From: an uncultured Methylococcaceae bacterium
GTDB taxonomy: Bacteria > Pseudomonadota > Gammaproteobacteria > Methylococcales > Methylomonadaceae
DNA: 7,079 nucleotides
Reading direction: 5' to 3'
Assembly: GCA_903903765.1 (NCBI GenBank)
Contig: CAIVAH010000254.1
Coordinates: 1-7,079, forward strand
Every line of letters begins with the position of its first letter. Position 1 is the stretch's first letter. The notes below the pieces were generated by a model, which did not search any database, was not told the origin of the DNA, and saw only the letters and a list, made by a program, of their open reading frames with translations. Below are positions 1 through 4,995 of the stretch, one piece after another. A program made the position numbers and the translations under genes.

Positions 1-897
1 ACCATCGGCATTATATCTAACGACGGCAATATCAGAGTTACTAGTAGCTGGATTTAGCAAGTCACCGCATTCAACGACTTTACCATCTGCTTGTAAAGCA
101 ACACCTCGACCACACGCATTCAAACTAGGTATAAATTGCTGAGTTTCGATACCGCTACCGTTAAAACTTGTATCTAATGACCCATCCGAATTATAACGAA
201 CCAGTACAAATTGATTAGTCAACGTAATTGGATCATAACTATCTCCACTGACTAAAATCTTACCATCAGCTTGCACAACCATACGCCTTCCATTATCAAT
301 ACTATTGGAACTCATATGATTTATTGCAAACCCATTTATTCCGAAACTAGTATCTAAACTGCCATCGATGTTATAGCGTACCAACGTTAACTGGCCGTTA
401 GTGTCACCACTGATTAGAATCTTTCCATCCGCTTGCAAAGCCGAACCACGGCCATAATCTGCGCTATTACCAGAAATATCAGTAGTAATAATACCCGTAC
501 CATTAAAACTAGTATCTAAGCTCGCATCAGAGTTATAACGAACCAAAGCAAAATCATAATTACCGGTGGCAGCATTGAAACACCAACCTGATAAAATAAT
601 CTTGCCATCAGTTTGTAGCAAAATATTAAGTGCAGAATCACTACCACTAGTGATATCAGTGGTAACCTTACCCGTACTATTAAAACTTAAATCAACTGAA
701 CCATCTGGGTTATATCTAGCTAACACAAATTCACTATTTCCCGTTAATGGGTTGATACTGTAACCACCTTGTAAAATCTTGCCATCTAGTTGAACAGCAA
801 CACTACGCCCAGTATCTATACTATTAGAAAAAATATCATTATTAACTAAACCAAGATTATCTATTAATTGAATGATTGGCGGGGTAATTGACGACAT
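1..897 (-). CDS. delta-60 repeat (DUF5122-type) beta-propeller-like protein, N-terminal part
   Basis: The minus-strand frame is open from an ATG at 897 to the left edge, giving 299 residues with the C-terminus missing. It consists almost entirely of degenerate repeats of about 54-60 residues. Each carries a block like LQxDGKIL(I/V)SG, then a strand ending in LVRYN, then DGSLDTSFNGxG. The RYN element recurs at residues 61, 120, 174, 234 and 294. This matches the delta-60 repeat (TIGR02608/DUF5122), thought to fold as beta-propeller blades and found in large surface or secreted bacterial proteins. No signal peptide is visible: the N-terminus starts MSSITPPIIQ and is not hydrophobic. Export, if any, would need a C-terminal signal (for example type I secretion) that lies outside the window. 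A weak AGAGAG ribosome-binding site precedes the ATG. The ligand or role cannot be told from this part. Confidence 0.85.
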   Translation of the reverse strand, partial: MSSITPPIIQLIDNLGLVNNDIFSNSIDTGRSVAVQLDGKILQGGYSINPLTGNSEFVLARYNPDGSVDLSFNSTGKVTTDITSGSDSALNILLQTDGKIILSGWCFNAATGNYDFALVRYNSDASLDTSFNGTGIITTDISGNSADYGRGSALQADGKILISGDTNGQLTLVRYNIDGSLDTSFGINGFAINHMSSNSIDNGRRMVVQADGKILVSGDSYDPITLTNQFVLVRYNSDGSLDTSFNGSGIETQQFIPSLNACGRGVALQADGKVVECGDLLNPATSNSDIAVVRYNADG

Positions 898-948
898 AGA
901 CACACTCTCTTGGCTTATAAATCAGGAATAAAATATAAAATTTTGCCG

Positions 949-978
949 ATAATAACTAAGTTTTTAGCAGTTGGTCAA
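949..978 (-). promoter_or_regulatory. candidate sigma70 promoter of the delta-60 repeat gene
   Basis: On the minus strand, TTGACC (973-978) is followed after 18 bp by TATTAT (949-954). Both hexamers match the sigma70 consensus at five of six positions. Transcription would start near 942, leaving a leader of about 45 nt before the ATG at 897. This is by pattern only. Confidence 0.4.
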
Positions 979-1149
979 GGTTATTTATATGACCGTTTTA
1001 TGAATTGTATGGACTGCTCTAAAGAAATGTTAAATGTCATAATTGAGTTAATTTCAGGGTGTCATATTAGTCCCTTTAATATTAAGACTTGGCTTAAAAA
1101 ACACCCTAACAATAATCATTAACTATTTATAAATTAATGTACCACACTA
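979..1149. other. intergenic stretch with no supported gene
   Basis: No gene on either strand is supported here. The plus-strand frame 910-1122 (70 codons from a TTG) has no ribosome-binding site, overlaps the candidate promoter at 949-978 and resembles nothing I know. A 7-bp perfect inverted repeat, AGGGTGT at 1056-1062 and ACACCCT at 1101-1107, encloses 38 nt. It has no T-tract and I give it no function. Confidence 0.4.
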
Positions 1150-1566
1150 TAAACTCAAGCTTCTCCACCTAAAGCTGCAGCTTTAGCAGCGATTGTTTTA
1201 GGAACTCCGACTGTTTCTGCAGCTTTCGCGCATAAAGCTATAGCTTCTCGGCTTAAAGCGGCAGTTTTACACCAAGAAACTGCAGTAATAGGCGAAAAAA
1301 TAACAGCACTTAAGACGATGTTTGCACTAAGCGCTATTAACTATCAAAAAACAGCGCTTAAAGCTGCAGGAACAGCGCCTAAACCTGCAGTTTTAGGGGC
1401 TGTTGTCGCAGTTTCTCCGCCTAAAGCTATAACTTTAAGCGCTGTTTGTGCGGCTTTAGGGGCGATTCCTATCACTTTGGCTGCTGTTATTGCAGCTTTA
1501 AGCCAAGAAGCTATGGCTTTAGATGTAAAAGTGACGGGGTTAGATGCGAAAACTCTACCACCATAG
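1150..1566. repeat. tandem array of about 20 degenerate, near-palindromic 21-bp units
   Basis: Units run in exact 21-bp register, with unit starts at 1150, 1171, 1192 and so on to about 1549. The best unit core is the 18-bp perfect palindrome CTAAAGCTGCAGCTTTAG at 1169-1186. Its symmetry centre (between bases 1177 and 1178) recurs every 21 bp: CTGCAG at 1217-1222 and 1280-1285, AAGCTATAGCTT at 1235-1246, AAAGCTGCAG at 1360-1369, CCTGCAG at 1384-1390 and AAAGCTATAACTTT at 1423-1436. Other units keep only half of the palindrome, but none breaks the phase. Because 21 is divisible by 3 and the unit is near-palindromic, alanine-rich heptapeptides can be read from the plus strand (open 1153-1566) and, up to a TGA-TAG at 1341-1346, from the minus strand. 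There are no unique spacers, so this is not CRISPR. The function is unknown. It could be a decayed coding repeat or a noncoding minisatellite. Confidence 0.85.
1318..1566 (+). CDS. doubtful alanine-rich heptad-repeat ORF inside the 21-bp array
   Basis: This 82-codon frame starts at the first plus-strand ATG in the repeat frame and ends at TAG 1564-1566. It reads as heptads such as KAAGTAP, KPAVLGA, VVAVSPP and KAITLSA. The same heptad frame is open upstream to 1153, so the ATG sits in the middle of the repeat rather than at a domain boundary. It has no recognisable ribosome-binding site. There is no signal peptide and no similarity I recognise. A real protein would be a short, very Ala-rich, nearly uncharged repeat peptide. 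I think it more likely that the frame is open because the 21-bp unit lacks stop codons. It is listed so that the reader can weigh it. Confidence 0.2.
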   Translation: MFALSAINYQKTALKAAGTAPKPAVLGAVVAVSPPKAITLSAVCAALGAIPITLAAVIAALSQEAMALDVKVTGLDAKTLPP

Positions 1567-1654
1567 CTGATTTATGTGGGTTTAAGGAGGAGGTTGATTA
1601 AATTTATTGCTAAGTTTTGAAACTTCTTGAGTATGACCTTGTCGAAACGGATAA

Positions 1655-1671
1655 TATTGATAACATCAATA
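1655..1671. promoter_or_regulatory. small inverted repeat upstream of the Pro/Tyr/His-rich gene
   Basis: TATTGAT (1655-1661) and ATCAATA (1665-1671) are perfect 7-bp arms separated by 3 bp, about 45 bp before the ATG at 1717. The position and size fit an operator for a dimeric regulator, but no partner is known. I could not place a convincing -35/-10 pair between 1567 and 1716. Confidence 0.2.
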
Positions 1672-1716
1672 GTTGACTGACAGAATTTATAAAACTTCAC
1701 TTTAAGAGGATGACAA

Positions 1717-2046
1717 ATGCTTAAAATCTTATTATCTCTTTTACTTACTATCACTTTTTCTGCTAACACCTACGCAGATGCGGATGATGTCATATTACCT
1801 TTACTGGGTGGTATAGCCATTGGAGCGATTCTACCCAGAGCGCCCCCACCCCCTATTTATTACGCGCCTCAAAGTTATGCGCCGCCACCGGTTTATTACC
1901 CACAGCCGTATTACCCTGAGCCGCAAAGAGTTTATGTACCAGTACCTGCTCCGGTTTATTATCAGCCGGCTTATCAATACGAAGGTCATGAACATTATCA
2001 TGGGCACCACGGCCACCACGGCCATAGAAGATGGCATGATGATTGA
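1717..2046 (+). CDS. secreted Pro/Tyr-rich protein with His-rich C-terminal tail
   Basis: This protein has 109 residues. Residues 1-20 form a signal peptide, with Lys at 3, a hydrophobic core LLSLLLTITF and a likely cut after NTYA, so the mature protein should be periplasmic or outer-membrane. Next comes a short hydrophobic Gly-rich stretch, LLGGIAIGAILP (29-40), like the glycine-zipper segments of small envelope proteins. Residues 41-88 are Pro/Tyr-rich with PPPVYY-like repeats. The tail at 91-107 has nine His in HEHYHGHHGHHGH-type spacing, which could bind Ni, Zn or Cu; that is inference. Small envelope proteins with APPPVYY repeats are common in proteobacteria, mostly without known function. 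AAGAGGA stands about 7 nt before the ATG as a good ribosome-binding site. The gene converges with the next one, leaving 19 bp between stop codons. Confidence 0.8.
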   Translation: MLKILLSLLLTITFSANTYADADDVILPLLGGIAIGAILPRAPPPPIYYAPQSYAPPPVYYPQPYYPEPQRVYVPVPAPVYYQPAYQYEGHEHYHGHHGHHGHRRWHDD

Positions 2047-2048
2047 GC

Positions 2049-2079
2049 ATTATTTTGCTTAAGTATTACAGCAAATAAT
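2049..2079. terminator. possible weak bidirectional hairpin between convergent genes
   Basis: ATTATTTTGCT (2049-2059) can pair with AGCAAATAAT (2070-2079), with one bulged base and a 10-nt loop. It lies between, and partly inside, the ends of two convergent genes. The stem is AT-rich, so it would be a weak terminator at best. Confidence 0.3.
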
Positions 2080-2575
2080 CTAATATAAACTCGGCAAAAT
2101 CTTCTTGATCAGGCTTTTTAATCGAGGCTTGTAGTTTTTTCTCAGTTAAGTCATCAATATCTTCGAGATAATCTTCTCTAAATTCTTCTCGAAGATAGCG
2201 ACACCAATCCAGTTTGCTTTTACGCAATTGCTCAAATGAGCCTAAAAACTGGATTTGCACTTCAATATCTTTTAAGAGCTCATTTAAGGTCGCTAATAGT
2301 TCTAGCTCATCTAAATCTTGCTTGGCTGCGGCTTCTAAGACCATAGCAATAGCCTGTTTTGCTAGGGTTTTATCCTGCGCATTATCATCAGAAAGCACTT
2401 CTATCAGATCATTTTGTAAGGCGTTGTGTAATTCCGCTTCAGTTGTGTACCAAAAAAAACAGCCACCGGCACTTCCAGCATATTCATCTTCTAAAAAGAA
2501 ACCATAGGGAAACTCTAAGGGATTTCTACCTTGCGCTTCTTCTAAAGCATTTAATAATGTTGCGTCTGTGCTCAT
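2066..2575 (-). CDS. acidic cytoplasmic protein of unknown function
   Basis: This protein has 169 residues. I do not recognise the family. I chose the ATG at 2575 (MSTDATLLNA) because AGGAA stands 6 nt before it. The frame is open a further 17 codons to an ATG at 2626, but that start has no such site. There is no signal peptide or membrane segment. The N-terminal third holds a compact aromatic/Gly region, FPYGFFLEDEYAGSAGGCFFWYTT (22-45). The rest is predicted mostly helical and strongly acidic, with clusters such as EEFREDYLEDIDD (130-142). It stands alone on the minus strand between the His-rich protein and a toxin remnant, so neighbours give no hint of its job. Length, reading frame and ribosome-binding site support a real gene. 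Confidence 0.7.
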   Translation of the reverse strand: MSTDATLLNALEEAQGRNPLEFPYGFFLEDEYAGSAGGCFFWYTTEAELHNALQNDLIEVLSDDNAQDKTLAKQAIAMVLEAAAKQDLDELELLATLNELLKDIEVQIQFLGSFEQLRKSKLDWCRYLREEFREDYLEDIDDLTEKKLQASIKKPDQEDFAEFILDYLL

Positions 2576-2662
2576 TTTGGTTCCTGTGTTCAATGGGTAT
2601 CTTTGTTGTGTTGCACATCTTAACAACTAATAAGACCTATTACCCTAAAAAAGTTACGCTAA

Positions 2663-2923
2663 ATCAGAATAGTTTTTTTATTAGCCAGCGTTAAGCGTGG
2701 TGATTGGATCGTCTGTCAAATCACTAGTAAACCTTACTCGGATACTACAGCAATCGAAATTGCTAATGAAGATTTTGATAATGGAGGCTTACAGAGAATA
2801 AGTTATGTTAGAGCATCTAAATTATTCACTGCAAATGACAGTCTATTTTTGAGTATAGCCGGACAATTAAATTCTACAAAAGTTATTAATATTAAAGCTC
2901 AGGTTATTGCGCTTCTACAGTAA
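2663..2923 (+). pseudogene. truncated PemK/MazF-family toxin remnant lacking its N-terminus
   Basis: The plus-strand frame after the stop at 2660-2662 is open to TAA 2921-2923. From about 2684 it reads ASVKRGDWIVCQITSKPYSD, continues through ALEI-like, GGLQRISYVR, SKLFTAND and SLFLSIAGQL blocks, and ends in VIALLQ. This is the C-terminal two thirds of PemK/MazF-type endoribonuclease toxins, which run to about 110 residues with GDW..CQ(I/V)TS in mid-protein. The usual start, with the PFPF and K(R)RPALV strands, is missing. There is no in-frame ATG or GTG, and the only TTG is deep inside the domain. No antitoxin gene lies upstream: a minus-strand gene begins there instead. I read it as a decayed toxin-antitoxin locus that lost its 5' part in a deletion or rearrangement near 2663-2684. 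Family assignment is from memory of the motif pattern. Confidence 0.7.
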
Positions 2924-3008
2924 TATTTCCTCGTACCATTCAAGGTTCAACAGGGTGTTTTAAAATGCCGTATTGATATTAATAAGAAAACTGTTAAAGT
3001 CAATATTA

Positions 3009-3024
3009 CTAAACTTAGGTTTAG
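3009..3024. other. short perfect hairpin upstream of the rubredoxin gene
   Basis: CTAAAC (3009-3014), loop TTAG and GTTTAG (3019-3024) form a 6-bp perfect stem followed by ATTTTATT. It lies 25 bp before the rubredoxin ATG. It may terminate read-through from the toxin remnant or be chance. Confidence 0.25.
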
Positions 3025-3049
3025 ATTTTATTAACGTTGAGGATTTAGT

Positions 3050-3229
3050 ATGGCTGATTACAAAAAATATATCTGCGAAGTATGCGAACACATTTATGAT
3101 GAAGCAGTGGGCGACACCGATTCTGATATCGCCCCTGGTACCTTATGGGCTGATGTGCCAGAAGATTGGCGCTGCCCAGATTGTGGTGTAGGTAAAGATG
3201 ATTTTATTTTACTGGTAGACCCGGGCTAA
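3050..3229 (+). CDS. rubredoxin
   Basis: This 59-residue single-iron electron carrier acts in the cytoplasm. The two iron-binding CxxC pairs are C9-E-V-C12 and C42-P-D-C45, the second followed by the invariant G46. Between them are the family features YDE (16-18), IAPGT (27-31), W33 and VPEDW (36-40), and DF (51-52) lies near the end. The length is that of a one-domain rubredoxin. The residue after C12 is Glu instead of the usual Gly, a mild oddity. The ATG is preceded by GAGGA at good spacing. Likely partners are a rubredoxin reductase and an oxygenase or oxidative-stress enzyme, none in this window. The last 21 bp overlap the end of the convergent acyltransferase gene. I give no symbol because rubA/rubB/alkG types cannot be told apart here. 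Confidence 0.95.
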   Translation: MADYKKYICEVCEHIYDEAVGDTDSDIAPGTLWADVPEDWRCPDCGVGKDDFILLVDPG

Positions 3230-3985
3230 TTCGACGTTAAGCGCAATTTTATCGACGATAGATTCTCTGGATTCATGACTGACAGAGAGTCTATCTCTAC
3301 CTGTACTTCTTATCACTGGTAAAAAAGCGATAGTGACTTCGATTTTTTCCATCCTTAGCATTCTTAATAAGTGGGTGACGAAATCATCATCACCTACAAA
3401 CGGCGCTAATTCTTTTGAAGAACCTGTGTACTCAAGTGCTATGGGTTGGATAGGGGCTTTAGTTAATAATGCCGGTTGAAATAATGAAGCATGAAAACTT
3501 AAGACATCATCCCCTTTTGTGGTGGTGCCTTCTGGAAAGGCAATGATATTTGATTGTTGTTTTAACAACCAAATCATGCGCTCATTGATTTCTCTGATGT
3601 GTTTTTTATCGCCACGGCGAATAAAAATAGTCCCCGCTTGCCTCGCTATAAAGCCAATAATTGGCCAACCCGATATATCACTTTTAGCCACAAAATAAGC
3701 CGGCAAAAATCTGCCGATCACCACAATATCTAACCAAGAAATATGGTTGCTCACCAATAAAGAGCCATTTTCTGGTAAAACGCCTTCTTGAGTGATATGC
3801 AGATTAAGGATGGCACTAAAATGGTTAAGCCAGTTTTGTTTTATGGCATCGCGTCTTTTTTGGGCAACTTGTGCCTTACTTAGTAAACCCAATACAGGGA
3901 AAACTAATCCCGCTAAGACTAAGCCGTACGCAAATAAAACAATTACTAAACTTAATTTATAAGTTAGCCGCAGTTTCAATTTCAT
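3209..3985 (-). CDS. olsA: lyso-ornithine lipid O-acyltransferase (PlsC-family), OlsA
   Basis: This 258-residue membrane-bound acyltransferase would put the second, ester-linked fatty acid on lyso-ornithine lipid. An N-terminal membrane segment spans roughly 10-34. The four PlsC-family motifs are in order: NHISWLD (80-86, catalytic H81 and D86), GTIFIRRG (118-125), FPEGTT (150-155) and PIQPIAL (178-184). These motifs alone would also fit a 1-acylglycerol-3-phosphate acyltransferase. The OlsA reading rests on the gene upstream, which resembles OlsB and overlaps this one by 29 bp, as in the olsBA pairs of Pseudomonas and rhizobia. The ATG at 3985 lies inside the end of olsB, 6 nt after an AGG, so translation is probably coupled. 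The gene should be transcribed from the Pho-box promoter of olsB. Its 3' end overlaps the rubredoxin gene convergently by 21 bp. Confidence 0.82.
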   Translation of the reverse strand: MKLKLRLTYKLSLVIVLFAYGLVLAGLVFPVLGLLSKAQVAQKRRDAIKQNWLNHFSAILNLHITQEGVLPENGSLLVSNHISWLDIVVIGRFLPAYFVAKSDISGWPIIGFIARQAGTIFIRRGDKKHIREINERMIWLLKQQSNIIAFPEGTTTKGDDVLSFHASLFQPALLTKAPIQPIALEYTGSSKELAPFVGDDDFVTHLLRMLRMEKIEVTIAFLPVIRSTGRDRLSVSHESRESIVDKIALNVELARVYQ

Positions 3986-4748
3986 TAGGTGCCTGATAAC
4001 CTTTCATGTAATGTTTGCTGTAACGATCTTTTAACTGATCCAAAGGTAACAATACAAATAGATCCATGCAGTTAAAATCTTCATCCCAATACGGTTCGCC
4101 ACAAATTAATGCGCCAAAACGTAAATAGGCCTTTAATAAAGGCGGGATCCCCGATTCATCACGTTGACATCTTAATTCAGCAGGCACTGCGATACTCGGT
4201 GTAACTTGGATATTGCTCGGTGCGATATTTTTTTCATCAATGTTTCTAAAGACCGCATCAATCGCATAACCACTTGGGCCGGGCGTAATACTTGCACAAC
4301 CTAATAGATAGTTATATTGACCTTCTAAGGCATATTGCACTAAAGAAGACCATAAGGTAGTTAATACTGCGCCACCCCGATAATCTGGATCTACACAGGT
4401 TCTACCTACTTCTAAAAATCGTCCTGGTAAAGCTAATACTTGATCTAAATTAAATTCATCTTGCGAATAAAATCGACCTAATCTTTTCGCTTGATCTTGG
4501 TTTAATAACCTTGTGTAACCAACGATCTTTTGATTAACATTGTCATAGACAATTAAATGATCACAGTAACTATCAACTTCGTCATAATCAAGACCTTCTG
4601 CTTCGGTCTTTAATTTTGCACCCATTTCTCTACCGAATACCCGGTATCTTAGGGCTTGCGCTTCTTTTATTAATGCTTCTGTATCTGCTAAAAAACAATC
4701 TAGTTTTTTAGTGGCTTTAGTGAGTGTTTCTGTCTGTGTGTTTTGCAT
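3957..4748 (-). CDS. olsB: L-ornithine N(alpha)-acyltransferase OlsB (hemolysin-like GNAT)
   Basis: OlsB moves a 3-hydroxyacyl chain from acyl carrier protein to the alpha-amino group of ornithine, the first step of ornithine-lipid synthesis. From the ATG at 4748 the protein has 263 residues. It shows the family pattern throughout: LRYRVFGREMGA (33-44), DYDEVDSYCDHLIV (54-67), VGYTRLL (76-82), FYSQDEFNL (93-101), LEVGRTCVDPDYRGGAVL (112-129), YLLGCAS (147-153) and the C-terminal block from LRFGALICGEP (209-219) to MDLFVLLPL (228-236). I prefer this ATG over a GTG four codons earlier (4758-4760), because AGGTGG, which contains that GTG, lies 8 nt before the ATG as a ribosome-binding site. The end overlaps olsA by 29 bp. 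The upstream Pho boxes suggest induction by phosphate starvation. A related lyso-aminolipid synthase using another amino acid cannot be excluded. Confidence 0.85.
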   Translation of the reverse strand: MQNTQTETLTKATKKLDCFLADTEALIKEAQALRYRVFGREMGAKLKTEAEGLDYDEVDSYCDHLIVYDNVNQKIVGYTRLLNQDQAKRLGRFYSQDEFNLDQVLALPGRFLEVGRTCVDPDYRGGAVLTTLWSSLVQYALEGQYNYLLGCASITPGPSGYAIDAVFRNIDEKNIAPSNIQVTPSIAVPAELRCQRDESGIPPLLKAYLRFGALICGEPYWDEDFNCMDLFVLLPLDQLKDRYSKHYMKGYQAPNEIETAANL

Positions 4749-4783
4749 GTATTTTGCCACCTAGCTCGGATAAATATCGAAAT

Positions 4784-4789
4784 AGATTA
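4784..4789 (-). promoter_or_regulatory. -10-like hexamer of the Pho-dependent olsB promoter
   Basis: On the minus strand TAATCT starts exactly 10 nt after the proximal Pho box. This is the distance between Pho box and -10 in the E. coli phoA promoter as I recall it. It matches TATAAT at only three positions, which is common in activator-dependent promoters. Transcription would begin near 4777, about 29 nt before the ATG. Confidence 0.4.
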
Positions 4790-4799
4790 ATCAACCAAA

Positions 4800-4861
4800 G
4801 TGACAATTTAATGTCAGCTTAGTTAAGGGAACATGACAATAAAATGACAACTATATGACAA
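4800..4861 (-). promoter_or_regulatory. array of PhoB-binding half-sites (Pho boxes) upstream of olsBA
   Basis: Read on the minus strand toward olsB, five 7-bp half-sites occur in exact 11-bp phase: TTGTCAT at 4855-4861, 4844-4850 and 4833-4839, then CTGACAT at 4811-4817 and TTGTCAC at 4800-4806. The slot at 4822-4828 is occupied by a poor match (CCTTAAC). Direct 7-bp repeats with 4-bp spacers are the hallmark of the Pho box (CTGTCAT, 4 bp, CTGTCAC). The proximal pair CTGACAT-TAAA-TTGTCAC agrees with the phoA box at 15 of 18 positions. Orientation and spacing to a -10-like hexamer point to olsB rather than to pepA on the other side. PhoB control of ornithine-lipid genes under phosphate limitation is established in other proteobacteria. 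Confidence 0.8.
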
Positions 4862-4903
4862 GTGTTTTTATTTTTACTCTATATAGCGCTAGGCTATTGG
4901 TTG

Positions 4904-4909
4904 TATAAT
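4904..4909 (+). promoter_or_regulatory. candidate -10 element for pepA
   Basis: A perfect TATAAT lies 86 bp before the pepA ATG, but no good -35 stands 16-18 bp upstream. Alternatives nearby are TATACT (4928-4933) and TTGTCT (4922-4927) followed after 16 bp by TAAACT (4944-4949). I cannot choose among them. Confidence 0.25.
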
Positions 4910-4943
4910 TTCTTAAAATACTTGTCTTATACTGTTTAAAGAT

Positions 4944-4992
4944 TAAACTCGTATAACATTGTCTTTTTTCAACCGCCACATTTACGAGTTTA
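4944..4992 (+). promoter_or_regulatory. inverted repeat in the pepA leader that ends beside the start codon
   Basis: TAAACTCGTA (4944-4953) and TACGAGTTTA (4983-4992) are perfect 10-bp arms around a 29-nt interval. The second arm holds the only purine-rich candidate ribosome-binding site (CGAG) and ends 3 nt before ATG 4996. As RNA it would form a long-loop hairpin hiding the initiation region. As DNA it could be a split operator. Confidence 0.45.
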
Positions 4993-4995
4993 GTT

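Noticed and set aside
910..1122. Plus-strand 70-codon frame starting at TTG
   Set aside because: No ribosome-binding site, rare start codon, overlaps the candidate promoter of the minus-strand gene, and no recognisable protein pattern.
1150..1566. CRISPR array
   Set aside because: The units are contiguous with no unique spacers and no cas genes are present.
1584..1590. Strong AAGGAGG Shine-Dalgarno-like sequence
   Set aside because: The only start at suitable distance is a TTG at 1607 that reaches a stop after seven codons, so it appears orphan and I do not call a gene.
1572..1769. Minus-strand 65-codon frame
   Set aside because: It is antisense to the signal-peptide region and leader of the well-supported gene at 1717, and its composition reflects AT-rich intergenic DNA.
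2359..2694. Plus-strand frame across the start of the unknown minus-strand gene
   Set aside because: It is mostly antisense to the gene at 2066-2575, lacks a ribosome-binding site, and its low-complexity tail reads through the toxin remnant in the wrong frame.
2973..3191. Plus-strand 72-codon frame overlapping rubredoxin
   Set aside because: It is the rubredoxin gene in the wrong frame; the correct frame holds both CxxC motifs and a good ribosome-binding site.
4758..4760. GTG start for olsB four codons before the chosen ATG
   Set aside because: The GTG is part of the AGGTGG sequence that serves as ribosome-binding site for the ATG at 4748, and nothing similar precedes the GTG.
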